This document shows, in pieces, positions 10,621 to 24,084 of a stretch of DNA of 64,000 bases. Numbering within the stretch: position 1 is the stretch's first letter; each line of letters begins with the position of its first letter. The stretch spans positions 1 through 64,000 of the forward strand of contig JAIXMQ010000092.1 in assembly GCA_025716855.1 (NCBI GenBank), given 5' to 3'. The notes below the pieces were generated by a model. That model did no database searches. It saw only the letters and a program-made list of their open reading frames with translations, and had not been told where the DNA came from. The position numbers were made by a program, and so were the translations under genes. This stretch comes from Pilaira anomala (Eukaryota > Mucoromycota > Mucoromycetes > Mucorales > Mucoraceae).

Positions 10621-12002
10621 ATGGTAAAATAAATATAAAAATTTACCAACCCTGCTTGGTTAATTTCATTGAATGATAGTTTTGGGTTCTTTTTTTCTTT
10701 TTCTTTTCTTCTTTTTTAGGGTCAAGACCAGTCGAGCCCTTCTGGTTCAAAACGTGCTCCGTCATTAACACCTAGTTCATCTTCAACCTCTCATAGTAGA
10801 AATATTTTACCGAATAAAGTATTTGTTCATCCTCCACCACAAGAAGAACAAGAAGATTTAGGTATTTTCTCTCTTTTGAACTTTTAAAAAGAAAAGGAAA
10901 AATACTCATTTTGTTTTTTGTTTTTTTCCAGAAAGTTCAGGGATAAGTGAGGAAGAGGTAGTAGTAGTAGTAGTACAGAAAATGGAAATATAAATACTTG
11001 ACTAAAAAAAAAAGTAAATGTATATAAGGGTATCATTCAAGTAGTGATAGGACCAGAAGAAGAGGAAGAAGAAGAAGAATTAAGACTTTTACGATCTATA
11101 AAAAGGTTTGAACCTTTTATAAAAGAGCAAGACAATAAAGGATTTCATTTGGAGCATTTATTGGGAATAAAACAATCCAAATTACTAAATGTAAAGGAAA
11201 ATGGTGAGTGCAATCTATTGATAAAAGAGAGAGAGAGAGAGAGAATATGAATTTAAAATGTGTGTTTCTAGATGTGTCTTTGCCTTCCTCTGTTGAATTA
11301 TTCTTTGATTTACAGACACATATAAGAGAAAACATGATACGTCTAAATAATGAACAGGTAAAAAGATTATTACAAAAAAAAAAATGCAATCTGTATTTAT
11401 CCTTTTCTTATAGCGTATATTATTACGGCGTATTGCATACGTAGATGAATTAAGTACTTCATCCTTTCAAATCGTCTCTAATGCATTCAATCAAGCCAAA
11501 ACAGCTTCTGATAGATTATCGGAAGGTAAAAAACGATTTTTTTTTTAAAATTTTATGCAAATTCTTAAAATTTATAGTATAAATAGCTACATTACTGAAA
11601 GAACAAGCAATTCAAACACAATCATACGCAGCCAACATTTTTAAATCTTTGACAGCAATCGAAAAATACTTGGATTCAGAGGATAGAATAGATCTAAATG
11701 AACAATGGCCAGAATTAAATGAACTGCGTCATCGTTCATCCAAGAGTACACATACACCCTTTGATAGGTTAACGAAATCAACTACAACAAATGATTTGAC
11801 TATGGTTGGTACATCAACATTACCTATATTAGAGCGTGTGGTTGTAAATGGTGAACCTTCATTTACTTCTCATGAAGATACAGATGAGTTAAATACAGAA
11901 AATAATCCAAATACTGGATCATCACCATCATCCTCTTTAGCACTTAGTCGATTAAGAGGTATCTCTTCTCGTTCTATTCAACATGCTTTACAAGACCCAT
12001 GA
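10621..12002 (+). CDS. BORCS5-like subunit of the BORC lysosome-positioning complex
   Basis: Proposed exons are 10621-10623, 10720-10861, 10932-10946, 11042-11203, 11272-11357, 11414-11525 and 11587-12002, giving 311 residues. The first coding exon is only the ATG; splicing yields MGQDQSSPSGSK, which matches the N-myristoylation-type start of animal BORCS5 (Gly2, Ser6). A Ser/Pro-rich leader, an acidic stretch, a segment RFEPFIKEQ and then about 120 residues of coiled coil (VELFFDLQTHI, SFQIVSNAFNQAKTASDRL, SYAANIFKSLTAIEKYL) follow the animal layout. A disordered tail of about 90 residues is extra. The third, 15-nt exon and the exact acceptor of the fourth are the weakest parts of the model. 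By homology the product would sit on the vacuole/lysosome membrane and link it to Arl8/kinesin transport. Confidence 0.68.
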
Positions 12003-12065
12003 ATCAATTCATTTTTTTTTTAAAAATAAATAAAAAAGTTTTATTTTATTCTTTTTTTTTTCTTG

Positions 12066-12569
12066 TTATAATGCAGCAAGATCATCCAGTGATTTTCCTT
12101 CAACGCGATGAATAATCCATTGATTTTGAGGTTTAGCACCAAGAGATTCATAAAACTCTCTTGAAGGTTTATTCCAATCCAAACAAACCCATTCATAACG
12201 CTCACAACTTCTTTCCTTTGCGATCACAGCTAATTGTGTCAAAAGTTTCTTACCGATTCCTTTACCTCTATATTCAACATCCACAAAGAGATCTTCAAGA
12301 TAAATTCCAGGGCGACCGAGAAAAGTAGAAAAGTTGTGAAAGAAAAGTGCCATACCTGCAGGCTTATAAGGGGATTCAGGGGTAAGTTGTGCAGAAGCAA
12401 TAATCACTTCAGCGTAAGGTTTGGCTCCAAAGAGTGATTCGGCCAAAAGTTCCTCAGTGGCTACTACTTCATGTGAAAGCTTTTCATATTCGGCAAGCTT
12501 CTTGATAAATCCAAGAATAAGTGGAACATCTTCAACTGTAGCTGGTCTAATTTTAACAGCGCTGCTCAT
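12066..12569 (-). CDS. GNAT-family N-acetyltransferase (SSAT / thialysine acetyltransferase type)
   Basis: Single-exon gene of 167 residues. The start (VKIRPATVEDVPLILGFIKKLAEYEKL) and the core (GIYLEDLFVDVEYRG) are those of spermidine/spermine N1-acetyltransferase-like GNATs. The acetyl-CoA loop is RGKGIGKKLL at about residues 100-109, and the C-terminal WNKPSREFYESLGA is typical of the subgroup. It should transfer acetyl from acetyl-CoA to a small amine; whether that is a polyamine or a thialysine-like substrate cannot be told. Length and lack of a targeting sequence suggest a cytosolic homodimer. The 3' end lies about 60 bp from the convergent BORCS5-like gene. Confidence 0.87.
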   Translation of the reverse strand: MSSAVKIRPATVEDVPLILGFIKKLAEYEKLSHEVVATEELLAESLFGAKPYAEVIIASAQLTPESPYKPAGMALFFHNFSTFLGRPGIYLEDLFVDVEYRGKGIGKKLLTQLAVIAKERSCERYEWVCLDWNKPSREFYESLGAKPQNQWIIHRVEGKSLDDLAAL

Positions 12570-12594
12570 AATAAATAATTATATAAAACAAAAG

Positions 12595-12625
<31 letters not shown>

Positions 12626-12772
12626 ATCAAAATAAAGGTGTTCTCTTTTTTTAAAAAAAAAAAAAAAATATAGATGAGTCACAGCAGCAATCGACGAACC
12701 AAGTCTTTCTGACAGGTATAATTATAAGCTGTGACGTATACATCTTTTTTTTTAAAAAAAAAAAAAAAAACT

Positions 12773-14206
12773 TTAATATGATTCAAAGGGATGCATTTTA
12801 GCTCTCTTCTTCATGTTTCTTTCCATCAAGGCATTATCTATACTCATAGATGCACCGAATGTACCTTTGACCTGATACCCATTGATAAAATCTTTAGCAG
12901 ACATAATATCCTTATTTTCAGGTTTTAAGCTAGCACAGGCGACAATACTACCATCACCAAAGACAACATGAAGTGATTTTGTTGCATTATCCCAAGCAAA
13001 TGAACCAGGAGCATCACCAGGGCCAAGTACTCTTGATTCATGAGGTAAAAACATGTGTATGAATTGAATCGTGATGTTTTTAGGCTTTTTGGAAGTAGTT
13101 TGATAATTGGTACGCAATGGATATTGTTCACCGATTGCTCTATTTAATTGATCTGCTTCCCATGCAGACATATTCATAAAATCGATTTCTGCTAATTCCT
13201 TTTTAATCTTGGGTGCTTTTGTTGCTTTAGAGACATCTTGTTTGATAGCATTCTTTTTACGTTTTTCCAAATTACATACTGTATCTACTAATAAACGACT
13301 ACCTATTTGACTTAACGTTTGTTTTAATTCAGAATAAATAGGTAATTTGCCACGTAAGTCCTTTTTTTTTTTTTTAGAAAAAAAAAATATTAGTTTTTTT
13401 TTTTTTTTTGCATAAGTCATATGTCAAAATTATTGTTACCACTTTTTCTTGAGTTAAAATTCTACCAGCATCAAATTCTTTATCATCTAATTCTTGTACA
13501 GATACACCAGTTTCTGAATCACCGTACATGATAGCATGTTGAATGGGAGCAGCACCTCTGTACTTTGGTAATAAAGATGGGTGTACATTTACAGCACCGT
13601 ATTTGAAAGCAGAAATGATATGAGGAGGAATAAAGTAACCAAATGAAACCACTACACCTAAATCATATTGTTTATCGGTTGGTACTTTCCAGTTTGATAA
13701 ATCTTTTGCTGAAGGTGGAGTACAAAAGATTTCTAAACGGTTTGATTCTGCTATAATTTTGGTATCACCTTTTCTGAACTGTCAGTATTTTCACATGACT
13801 TGGTAAATATATATATATATATATCTTTTTATAACTCACTTCGTGTAATGGCTTCAAGTTTTCTACCTGTCTTTCGGTCAGGAGGACAAACGAGATCTAT
13901 ACTTTCAACACAAGATCCATCACGATCTATTCAATTACTGTCAATAAAACAAAACATAAAGAAATAAAACCAGTTGTCAATTTACTTTTTTCTTTCACTA
14001 AAGCTTTTAAATGAGTGGAGGCAAAGTCGTCTGTACCAAAGAATAAAACACGAAGTTTATTACTGCTGCCTGTGGTAGCAGCGGTACTGTACAGTTTCGT
14101 ATGACGGATAAATACGTTCTATAATATATATATATATATAGTGTGAGTATTATAAAAAGGATCTATTAATATAATTGTTTATTACTGGTTTAAGTAACTT
14201 GAGCAT
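12773..14206 (-). CDS. FMT1: Mitochondrial methionyl-tRNA formyltransferase
   Basis: Five exons (14206-14186, 14118-13986, 13926-13840, 13768-13440, 13360-12773) give 385 residues. The N-terminus is basic and Ser/Thr-rich (MLKLLKP, HTKLYSTAATTG), fitting a mitochondrial presequence. The catalytic domain starts LRVLFFGTDDFA and contains GYFIPPHIISAFKYGAVNVH, LLPKYRGAAPIQHAI and GDSETGVSVQELDDKEFDAG, the formyl-transferase signature with the Asn-His pair. The C-terminal domain includes KKPKNITIQF and VVFGDGSIV. The enzyme formylates initiator Met-tRNA using 10-formyl-tetrahydrofolate. Exon 4 uses the acceptor AAAAG|GTGATACC, because nearer alternatives break the frame. Confidence 0.92.
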
Positions 14207-14325
14207 TTTTTAAGATATGTATGTAGATGGATATGTATAAAAGAAAAAAAAAAGGAGGGGGGGGGGGTTTGCAAGAGGGGGTGGTATTTTTTTTTTAAAA
14301 AAAAAAGGGGGAGGGAGTGTGACGT

Positions 14326-15729
14326 TCAAGTTGACTTTATAGTTCGAAATACGTGAATATAACGTTTGGTACTTGTAACTTCATCACTATGGATATAACC
14401 TAATGAATAAAGATCGTCTTCAATCATTGAACCAATGGTTCTCATTGAATAAAGATCATTAATAAATGCATCTGTGCCTTCTAAACAACATAAATTCATT
14501 TCAAATTGTTGCCTAGCAAAAGATTCTAGATATCCAAATTCTTCTTCTTTTTGTTTGATATGAGATAAAATTGCTTTAAGAGTTTTATGAATAGCGAAAA
14601 ACATATGATGGTATGTACTTTGATCACATTTCATTAGTTTTAATTCTTGTAAGCCTTTTAAAATTTCCAAAGTGATATTTAAACCATCCAGTAACAATTC
14701 AAAGTTAACTTGATCCAAATGCTGTAATAAAGCAAACATGATGACGAGTCGCATTGAATGATAACAGATGCTAAGATGAAGGTTCTTGTTTTGTATATTT
14801 GACCACCAATATTCTAATTCGTTTGTTAAATTTGGGTAAGATTGAATAAGTGTATTTGATTGAATACATCGATTAAATCTTCGCATATATTGTGTCATCA
14901 AGACAAATTCATATAGTGTATCGTTGGACATGAGACAACAGTCGTCATCATCCTCATTGTTCTTTTTTGATTGTTGAGGAGGTCTTTTAATTCTAAATGG
15001 TAGTTTATCCGGTAATAAACACTCCATATTTAAAGATAATCCAATCCAAGCATCAATATAATACCATCTATACCAACATTGTTTTAAAGCAGGTGATATA
15101 TGTATATAATCGACTCTATTTTTCAATAAATCACAAGCCAAATAATGCCATGTCCTCTGTTCATTTGTAAGTCGTAATAAATTTGATGTGTAACTAAGGC
15201 AAAAATAGCATTGAATTGCAATTTCGGATAATTGTTCTTCATCATCTTCATTGAATAGTACTTCATTTAAATAATTCACAGCTCTCTCATAGAAATAAAA
15301 TCCAACATCCTTTTTAAATCCTTCTGCTGATTTATCGTATACTTTTCTCTTTTTATTTCGTTTTGAATGATTTTCAATTTGATTCTTTGTTGTTGTTGTT
15401 GTTATCATGCTAATGGCTGCTACACAATAAAGTATAGTTTTAGGTGTATCATTTTTTATTAATTCCAAGTCAATAGGAACAATCTTGAAACTTATACAAC
15501 ACCAATGTTGTATAGCTCGAAACATTAAGTTTTCAATTAAATGACTTGTGGCTGAATGATATTGAACTGATTTCGGTAAGGTATAGGTGGTTTTATAGGC
15601 AAGTAAGGCTTTTGTTGTAGCGAGCTGAGTTGTTAACTTTGAATTAGGTTCATCGATCATTAACAATTTACATAAATCAGAATAATTATTTATAATGTAG
15701 GAAAGCGGCATGTCATTATATGAAGTCAT
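14326..15729 (-). CDS. Fungal transcription-factor regulatory-domain protein lacking a zinc cluster
   Basis: Single exon, 467 residues, no introns. Composition and helical pattern match the fungal-specific transcription factor middle homology region (Fungal_trans). Features include QLSEIAIQCYFCLSYTSNL, a WHYLACDLLK segment followed by an aromatic WYRWYYIDAWIGLSLN block, and later helices of the same type. A basic KRNKKRKVYDK stretch at about 125 could be a nuclear signal. No Zn2Cys6 motif is present, and the next gene ends only 184 bp upstream of the start, leaving no room for a missing DNA-binding exon. It may act as a co-regulator or partner of a DNA-binding paralogue. Confidence 0.68.
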   Translation of the reverse strand: MTSYNDMPLSYIINNYSDLCKLLMIDEPNSKLTTQLATTKALLAYKTTYTLPKSVQYHSATSHLIENLMFRAIQHWCCISFKIVPIDLELIKNDTPKTILYCVAAISMITTTTTKNQIENHSKRNKKRKVYDKSAEGFKKDVGFYFYERAVNYLNEVLFNEDDEEQLSEIAIQCYFCLSYTSNLLRLTNEQRTWHYLACDLLKNRVDYIHISPALKQCWYRWYYIDAWIGLSLNMECLLPDKLPFRIKRPPQQSKKNNEDDDDCCLMSNDTLYEFVLMTQYMRRFNRCIQSNTLIQSYPNLTNELEYWWSNIQNKNLHLSICYHSMRLVIMFALLQHLDQVNFELLLDGLNITLEILKGLQELKLMKCDQSTYHHMFFAIHKTLKAILSHIKQKEEEFGYLESFARQQFEMNLCCLEGTDAFINDLYSMRTIGSMIEDDLYSLGYIHSDEVTSTKRYIHVFRTIKST

Positions 15730-15913
15730 TTTAAAAAAGAAAAAGAAAAAAAAAAAGGTAGAAAGAGAGAGAGAGAGAGAGAAAGGAAAGATGGATGATC
15801 AGTTTCGCCTGATAACCATCTATTTCGTATGACAAAGAGAATACACTCACGATCATTACACAACATATTTTAAAAACACAGTTTAAAAAACTAATTTTTA
15901 TTGGGTGTTAAAT

Positions 15914-16526
15914 TTAAGCAGAGGCAACAACCTTCTTGGCTTGAGTTCCCTCACGGAAACCGTTCTTGAAACGACGTTGAACATCCTTCAAGTGAGCCAT
16001 ACGGCCAGTACCGGTGGTCTTTCTGCGTTGACCCTTTTCGGACCAGTTGACTGAGTGAAAAAAAAAAAAGGGGGGGCAAGAGGAGTATCAGTATACGGCA
16101 CTGATATTTTTTTTTTTTTTTTTTTTTTTTTTACTAAAAACTTACAAGATCTAATCTTGGCAGCGGGATAACCACATTGAGCACAAGTCTTCTTTTGCTT
16201 ATGGAAAGCGCGGTTACCACAACGACGACACAAAGTGTGAGTCTTGGTATGGCGTTTACCGAGTGAACTAGTACCCTTAGACTATAGTTTTTATATATAT
16301 TTTTTTTAAAACATTAATCAAAAAAAAAAAAAAAAAAAAAAAAAGAAAGTTGGGCTTTTTTTTTTTTTTCTTTCCCTCCTCATTCCAACATCCAGTGTCT
16401 ACATTTCAATAACTTTTTTTTTTTTTTTTTCTTATGGCAAAAGGGACTTTATTTTTGATTGATGGATGTTGGAATTTGACGAAGGATATTTCATTTTTTT
16501 GTTTTTTTTTGTTTTGAGCATACCAT
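15914..16526 (-). CDS. RPL37: 60S ribosomal protein eL37
   Basis: Three exons (16526-16524, 16281-16146, 16050-15914) encode 91 residues, the normal family length. Exon 1 contributes only the ATG and is followed by a 242-nt intron, long for this window. The protein reads [19 protein letters not shown], then the zinc-binding Cys residues in CRRCGNRAF and CAQCGYPA, then [19 protein letters not shown], a hallmark of eL37. It binds 5.8S/25S rRNA in the large subunit. The placement of an intron right after the start codon, common in ribosomal protein genes, decides the start. Confidence 0.95.
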
Positions 16527-17104
16527 ATCTAAAAAAGACTGTTGATGAAAGGAGGTACTACAAGCTTTTTGTTATTGGGTACATCTAAATTATGTTTTGG
16601 CCACGCACGCACACGCACACGTACACACTCTCAAACGCTTAGCTCCTCCTCCTCCCCCAACTACATTTTGTTTTCTTTGTTTACCCCCCATTCTTTTTTT
16701 TTTTTTTTTTTTTTGCTTCTTTTTGACTTTTACTGTCCGGTCCGGAAACTCCGTACTTTTTCGGGTTCAACTCCGTGAAAATCTTTTTGCCATAAAATCA
16801 CAGAAAGGAAAAAGAGGGGGGGAGGGGGAAAAAGGGGCATGAATAAAAGTGAAGCAGAGAAGTTACAAGTTTTTAACTTGGGATGAAACAATTCTTATTC
16901 AAAATGAAATAAAGAAAACCAAAAAAATAAAAAGAAAAGAAAAGAAAAAAATAAATGATACACTCTACTACTAGATGTTACACATAAAGAAAGAAAAATA
17001 TGAGGAGAACAAAAAAAAAAAAAAAACTGAAACGTGTTCTCTTTCTCTCTTCTTCTTCTCTCTTTTTTTTTTTTTTTCTTTTTTTCAAAAATAAAAAAAA
17101 AAGT
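16527..17104. promoter_or_regulatory. Divergent upstream region of eL37 and the MAPK kinase gene
   Basis: About 580 bp between two divergent start codons, rich in T and A homopolymers and CT stretches (17035-17090), typical of fungal core promoters and 5' leaders. No named element is supported. Confidence 0.4.
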
Positions 17105-18352
17105 ATGGCAGCAGGTAGATTAAAGAATAAATCCGCTGGTTTAAGGTTAGAACTAAATACATCTTGTCCGGAAAATGAAAGTATATCGAATACAGGTAAC
17201 TGGCGTCAAAATATTGCTCGTTTTGTCAGCCATGATGACGATGTTGGTAGTGATATGAGACCGGGTGATTTTGAAAAAGCTATCAGATTAGGTGAAGGTG
17301 CAGCCGGTACAGTATGGAAAGTGATGCATGTTCCTAGCAAAATCGTTATGGCGAAAAAGGTAAAAAATCCCTTATAACCCTCCCCCTTTCTTATCCCACT
17401 TTTTTTTTTTTTTTTTTATCAAATAGACTAACTAATGTATAATATTAGACAATAACAGTTGATCCAGATCCACAGTTACAAAGACAAATATTAAGAGAGT
17501 TATCATTTCTTAAAACATGCGAATCACCTTATATTGTATCATTTTATGGAGCCTTTTTGGATGATGGTGAAACTACGATTGCTATTTGTATGGAATATTG
17601 TGAAGGTGGTAGTTTAGAGGATATTTATAAAAGAGCAAAACAAATCAATGGTGTGATAGGTGAAACAATTTTAGCTAACATTGCAGAAGCAGTAAGTGTT
17701 TTTTTTTTTTAGGGGACATGTTTTTTTTTTTTACTAAACGAAAAAAAAATGATACGTGTATCATCTATAGGTGTGTAAAGGTTTAATTTATTTACACTCA
17801 CAAAAAGTGATTCACAGAGACATAAAACCATCCAATATTTTAATGACAAGAAAAGGTCAAATAAAATTATGTGATTTAGGTGTTTCTGGTGAATTGATTA
17901 ATTCTTTAGCAGAAACATTTACTGGAACACAATATTATATGGCAGTAAGTTCCAAAGAGAGAAGAGAGAGAGAGAAATACTCTTGTTAACTTTTTTTTTT
18001 TTTAATACTATAGCCTGAACGCATCAAGGGCGCAACATATTCCGTCAGTTCCGATATCTGGTCATTAGGCTTAACTATAATTGAAGTAGCACAAAATAAA
18101 CCTGCATTACCTCCAGCAGGACAGCCTCATCTAACTATTTTTGAGTTATTGGATTTCATTGTTCATCAGCCTATGCCAACTGTAGGTCCAGATCGTTCCA
18201 TTGAATGCCAAAACTTTGTTTCTACATGCTTGATGAAAGATCCAGAGCAAAGACCTTCACCTGAAGAAATGTTAAATCATGACTTTATTAAAGTACGTGC
18301 CGATGCAACTTGTGATATCGAAGGTTGGTTAAAGGAATTATGGGGTTGGTAA
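17105..18352 (+). CDS. MAP kinase kinase (MKK1/2-like, STE7 family)
   Basis: Four exons (17105-17359, 17449-17691, 17771-17944, 18014-18352) encode 336 residues. Kinase signatures are in order: glycine loop [12 protein letters not shown], catalytic Lys in MAKK, hinge [12 protein letters not shown], catalytic loop [15 protein letters not shown] in place of DFG, activation segment [21 protein letters not shown] with the two MAPKK phosphosites (Ser and Thr four residues apart), and SDIWSLGLT. The GE.xNSLAxTFTGT pattern resembles cell-wall-integrity MKK1/2 and MEK more than Pbs2. The N-terminal extension is short. The kinase should phosphorylate a MAPK on its TxY motif. An in-frame ATG at 17000 would only add a poly-Lys/Phe leader, so 17105 is preferred. 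Confidence 0.88.
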
Positions 18353-19845
<1,493 letters not shown>

Positions 19846-20163
19846 TTACATACCTATTGATTGATTTGTCTCATTGGGCTCCGGATTTAATAAATGTGAT
19901 TCTTTACCAAAACCCATACGTCGATTTACTATTAAGAATTCAGGGTTGAGTTCTCTTCGATCGGGAAAAAAAAAAAAAAAAAATTAAAACGTACCATGTG
20001 TTGGCGGTGAATTGTAGTGTTGCCTACCATCGGACGATCGAGTAGAATGCGATGAAGTTTGGTATGGATGGTGCTGTGCTAATAAAAACTGTTCTAATGA
20101 TCTTGTTGTAGTAGGAGAAGCAGAATAACTATTTCTACATTCTTCAGTTGTAGGCGTTGTAGA

Positions 20164-20198
<35 letters not shown>

Positions 20199-21372
20199 CT
20201 GTAGTTACAGCTGGTGGTCTACTACTATTACTATTACTAGAAGATGAATTTTCAGTAACAATTAATGTTTGCAACTCATTTAGTTTTGATATAATAATTT
20301 CTATTTTAGAATACAAGAAATTCGATTAAGTTTATTTTTTCTTCCATTTCCAAAAACGCATGATGATTTACCTTTTTTTGATTCACTGGGTCCTTTATAG
20401 CCTATCAATAAAATTTATTAGTGTCTGACAAGATAACTACTACTAAAATACAATAATAAATTTACAATCTCCTTCCAATACATCTCCCAACAACATGGCA
20501 AATTCACCAATTGTATCTTGTTGTCTAGATAATAATCCTTTTAAAGTATTTGTCTCATTCTTTAAAATTTCGTAAGATCTGGTAACATGGTGTAACCGAT
20601 CTTCTATATGTAAAATATGTTTATACATTGGACCATAAATATCGTCATCCGTGTCAACTGATATTCGAGAAGATGAATTTCGCGGAGAAGCAGAATAAGC
20701 TGGTTTCGTACTTTTTCTTTTTATATTTTGTAAATCTTCAATTTCACCACGTTTAAAATGAGGATGCTTAAATTCCCAAGTTTGATTATCAGAAGTTAAA
20801 TTAGAATGTATCATATCATTGACTTTATGAAATCCATACACTTTTTTTATTATTATTATTATTAGTATCTCTTTTTTAATTCATAAACCAATAACCACTT
20901 ACTGTTTAATTGACGTACAAAACTTTGCCAATTATTGTGTTTAAAATATTGAGGTAATACAATCTTGGAGAATGATGTAGGGTTGGCTACACTAAATAAG
21001 TCACCTCTTTCTGACCATGATATAAGGGCTTGAATTGTTGTATCTTCTAACATTCTATATATATATATATAATGTTAATTGACAATTATAAAATCAAATA
21101 ATAATCATACTTGTAAAGTTTATTGACAAATGCGGCTTGTGTTCTAACTGTTGTAATTTCTACATCTGTGCCAGATGGTTCGTGATTATCTAAGGAAAGG
21201 TGCATAATATAAATAAATAGGTATATATATATAAAAAAAAAAATAAAAATAAAAATAAAAACAAAAAAAAAATAAATTATCTGATTTTATTTTTTTATAG
21301 CAGAAAAAAAAAAAATTAAAAAACAAAAGAAAAAAAAAAAAAAAAAAAACCAGTACCTCTTTCTGCTGTCAT
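19846..21372 (-). CDS. HSF-type transcription factor
   Basis: Seven exons (21372-21357, 21189-21111, 21054-20903, 20840-20466, 20401-20372, 20300-19995, 19952-19846) encode 354 residues. The DNA-binding domain occupies about residues 20-130: AAFVNKLYKMLED, LISWSERGDLFSV, FSKIVLPQYFKHNNWQSFVR, QLNMYGFHKVND, then TWEFKHPHFKRGEIEDL. It is interrupted by introns at positions typical of the family. A predicted coiled-coil oligomerisation region follows (HILHIEDRLHHVTRSYEIL, ETNTLKGLLSRQQDTIGEF). The C-terminus contains a poly-Thr run from an (ACT)n repeat and ends GKESHLLNPEPNETNQSIGM. It may be an Hsf1, Sfl1 or related factor; no response-regulator domain is present, which argues against Skn7. 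Confidence 0.86.
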
Positions 21373-24056
21373 ACTTAATTGTACATATTATTTTTTTTTA
21401 GGGAAAAAAAAAAAAAAAAAAAAATTACAAAGAGTAGTTTTTATACCAAATGTTGAAAAAATTTAAAATTTTTTTTTTGCACACACAGACTCGAATAATC
21501 AAAAAAAGAAAGGCAATAGAAGAGAAAAAGAATGAAAAGAATAAAAAAAATATTTTTTATACAGATATTTTTTTTTTTTTTTTTTTCTCATCCTGTCACG
21601 ATCATATAATAGACTTAATTTCTCGATCGAGCGGTTAAGTAAAATTACCAATTAAGGAATGGTTTTTTATATTCGAATGAACAAGTATTGAAATGATATA
21701 ATATATATATATATAAAAAGCGAGAAAAAAAAAAAAAGTTTACATATTTTATGGTTTTTTAAAATAAAATCGAGTATTTCTTCATTTAGGAGGTTGTAAT
21801 TTACAAAATAGGAAAGAAAAAACGTAGATCGGCAGTACCTCAATTCGGTAAAATGATGTCAGCCTAATTCAAACCAAGTGCTTGGTTTGAAAGCTTCTAT
21901 TTTGCGCTTACATTTATTTACAACTGAAAAGGATAAAAAAATCTCTCTCTCTCCTCCCCCCCAAACTCCTCCATTTTTTTTTCTAGGTTAATGTGCAAAG
22001 TAATGCTAACTTGAAATCGGTTTTCGGTTGATCTAGAATATACCTTTATCCGAGATTCAAGCAAAAAAAGGGAAAATAGATTCAAAATAATAAAGTGAAA
22101 TGTTTTAACCAACTTTTTTTTTTTTTTTTTTTTTTTTTTACCCACCAGGTTCCTTCAACTCTATTACTGATATTCGAATCACATATAGTTACAAAGAAAA
22201 AAAAGTTAAATTTCTTTACTTTTAAAACCAAGCGCCCTATAATAACCGTGTTACTGCTACGCCTGAGGAGTATATAAAACAACTGGTCGATGACAAGTTT
22301 AACTATTTGTTATAGGAGCAACTTTATGCCTATTATATCAAGGTTGTTTTTTGATCATCATTTAAAGAACATTTTGCTGATCAATATGAAATAATCAAAG
22401 TTTAAAACTAAAATAACGAAATCGAAGGGCAATCAACAGTGATTTATGAAATACATATAGCAGGATAACATCGTGCTATGTTATGAAAACCTAACTATAT
22501 CAGTAAAAAACCAGAAATAGAACGTTTTGTGTGTTCTAGTCAACATCATTTTTTCAAAAACAAAAAGAAGAAAGTTTTTTAGACGAACAATGTTGTTTTC
22601 ATTCAAATATATATAAACATTTTGTTTTCAAATAATTAAAAAAGCAATGGGTCGATTTTTATATGCTGTCATTCTATATGTTAAAATACAACAAAGTATA
22701 CTCTACAAATAGAACAAAGTTGCCAAGTTCTATTAGATACATCTACATAAACGTAAACATGTCTCTCTATAGCAAATAATTACTCTCCTAAAAGATCGAA
22801 AGTTTTTTTTTTTTGTGTAAAATGTTTTATACATAAACACGCTTTAGTTATGAACCAATGCAATGAAATAAATTGGTTCTTTCTTGTCTTACACATAATT
22901 TATGGTTTTCCAAGAAAAGGGTATATCGTATACAACGGTTAAAATTGTTTCTTGCTGCTAAAGTAAGCGTTTTTAAATCATCATAGTTAAAATGAAGCTT
23001 TATTTTAATTCCTTTTTCAACTCTGTAACTCTAATTAAATTGGAATGCATTTGTTTAATTTGCACTTTTGAGGCCATTTATTCAGTTAAAAAAAAACGGG
23101 GGAGGTTAATTGGTTGCTCACAGTAAAGGCTCTCCCCCAAAGTAGCCTTGGTATATAGTCTCAAGTACAATTAACTTTGTTGTATTGTTGGCAGTCATAT
23201 CGAGTGTAGTTCTCTGGAATCAAGTTTTTAACATAACCTGTACCCTTATGTTTTTGAGTGGCGTGTGTGTGTGTGGGGAGGGAGGAGGGGAAAAGCTAAA
23301 AGTTTAGGTAATCATCAACAGTTAGATACTAAGTGATTCAGATGTTTTTTTTTCTACCACTGCTGTGTACAATAAACGCTATACAGTAGAAAAGTTCTCA
23401 CACAAGTTTCTTCTCTTCTCCAGTGAAGATTTCAGACGCGGTCACTTTCAATCTACAAACGTATCCTCTTCGGGACAGTCCATGACAAGAATTTTGACGG
23501 AATAGGCTACAATCTTTCTATTAGTGTACCGGTATTCAAATTTATTTTGCTTTCAAACTTACTGGAAAGACCAACCCTATCACTTGTAGTTTTTTTTTTT
23601 TAACTGCAACTTTATTGCATAGAAAAGTTTGGCTTTAAATTCTTCATTATTGTTTGAACATAATATTGTCTAACAAAATACGTCTTCTGTAACTAAAAAT
23701 CAATCAAAATAATAATAGTAAAACTGTTTCCTTTTTTTACCTTAAAAAAAAAGATACTCTGGCATAATCACTATTGTTTTAGCATACAACGCATTACCCG
23801 AGATTCTGTGTTCTATTTTAACTGATTTAAATAAATAAAAATACATAATTATATTTATGGTGGATAAACAATGTGTAATATTACATGTAGATAGAATGAT
23901 AGCTTAAAAAAATATAGAGTTCGCACAATGTGGCTCTGCATCTTTTCGCAAAGTTTATATAAGACATCCTATCCTAGAATCTTTGATAAATAATAAGAAC
24001 TTGTGCGACATGAATTTATTAAATAAGACAACTATTTTATTATTCTATATCTACTG

Positions 24057-24084
<28 letters not shown>
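21373..24084. other. 2.7-kb interval with no supported gene
   Basis: AT-rich DNA with many A/T runs, upstream of the HSF-type gene and downstream of the heme lyase gene. Frames are short and low-complexity. The part at 21373-21900 presumably includes the HSF gene promoter. No repeats, terminal inverted repeats or RNA genes were recognised. Confidence 0.5.

Noticed and set aside
17000..17104. Upstream in-frame ATG for the MAPK kinase
   Set aside because: It would add only poly-Lys and poly-Phe encoded by homopolymers; ATG 17105 follows a typical T-rich leader.
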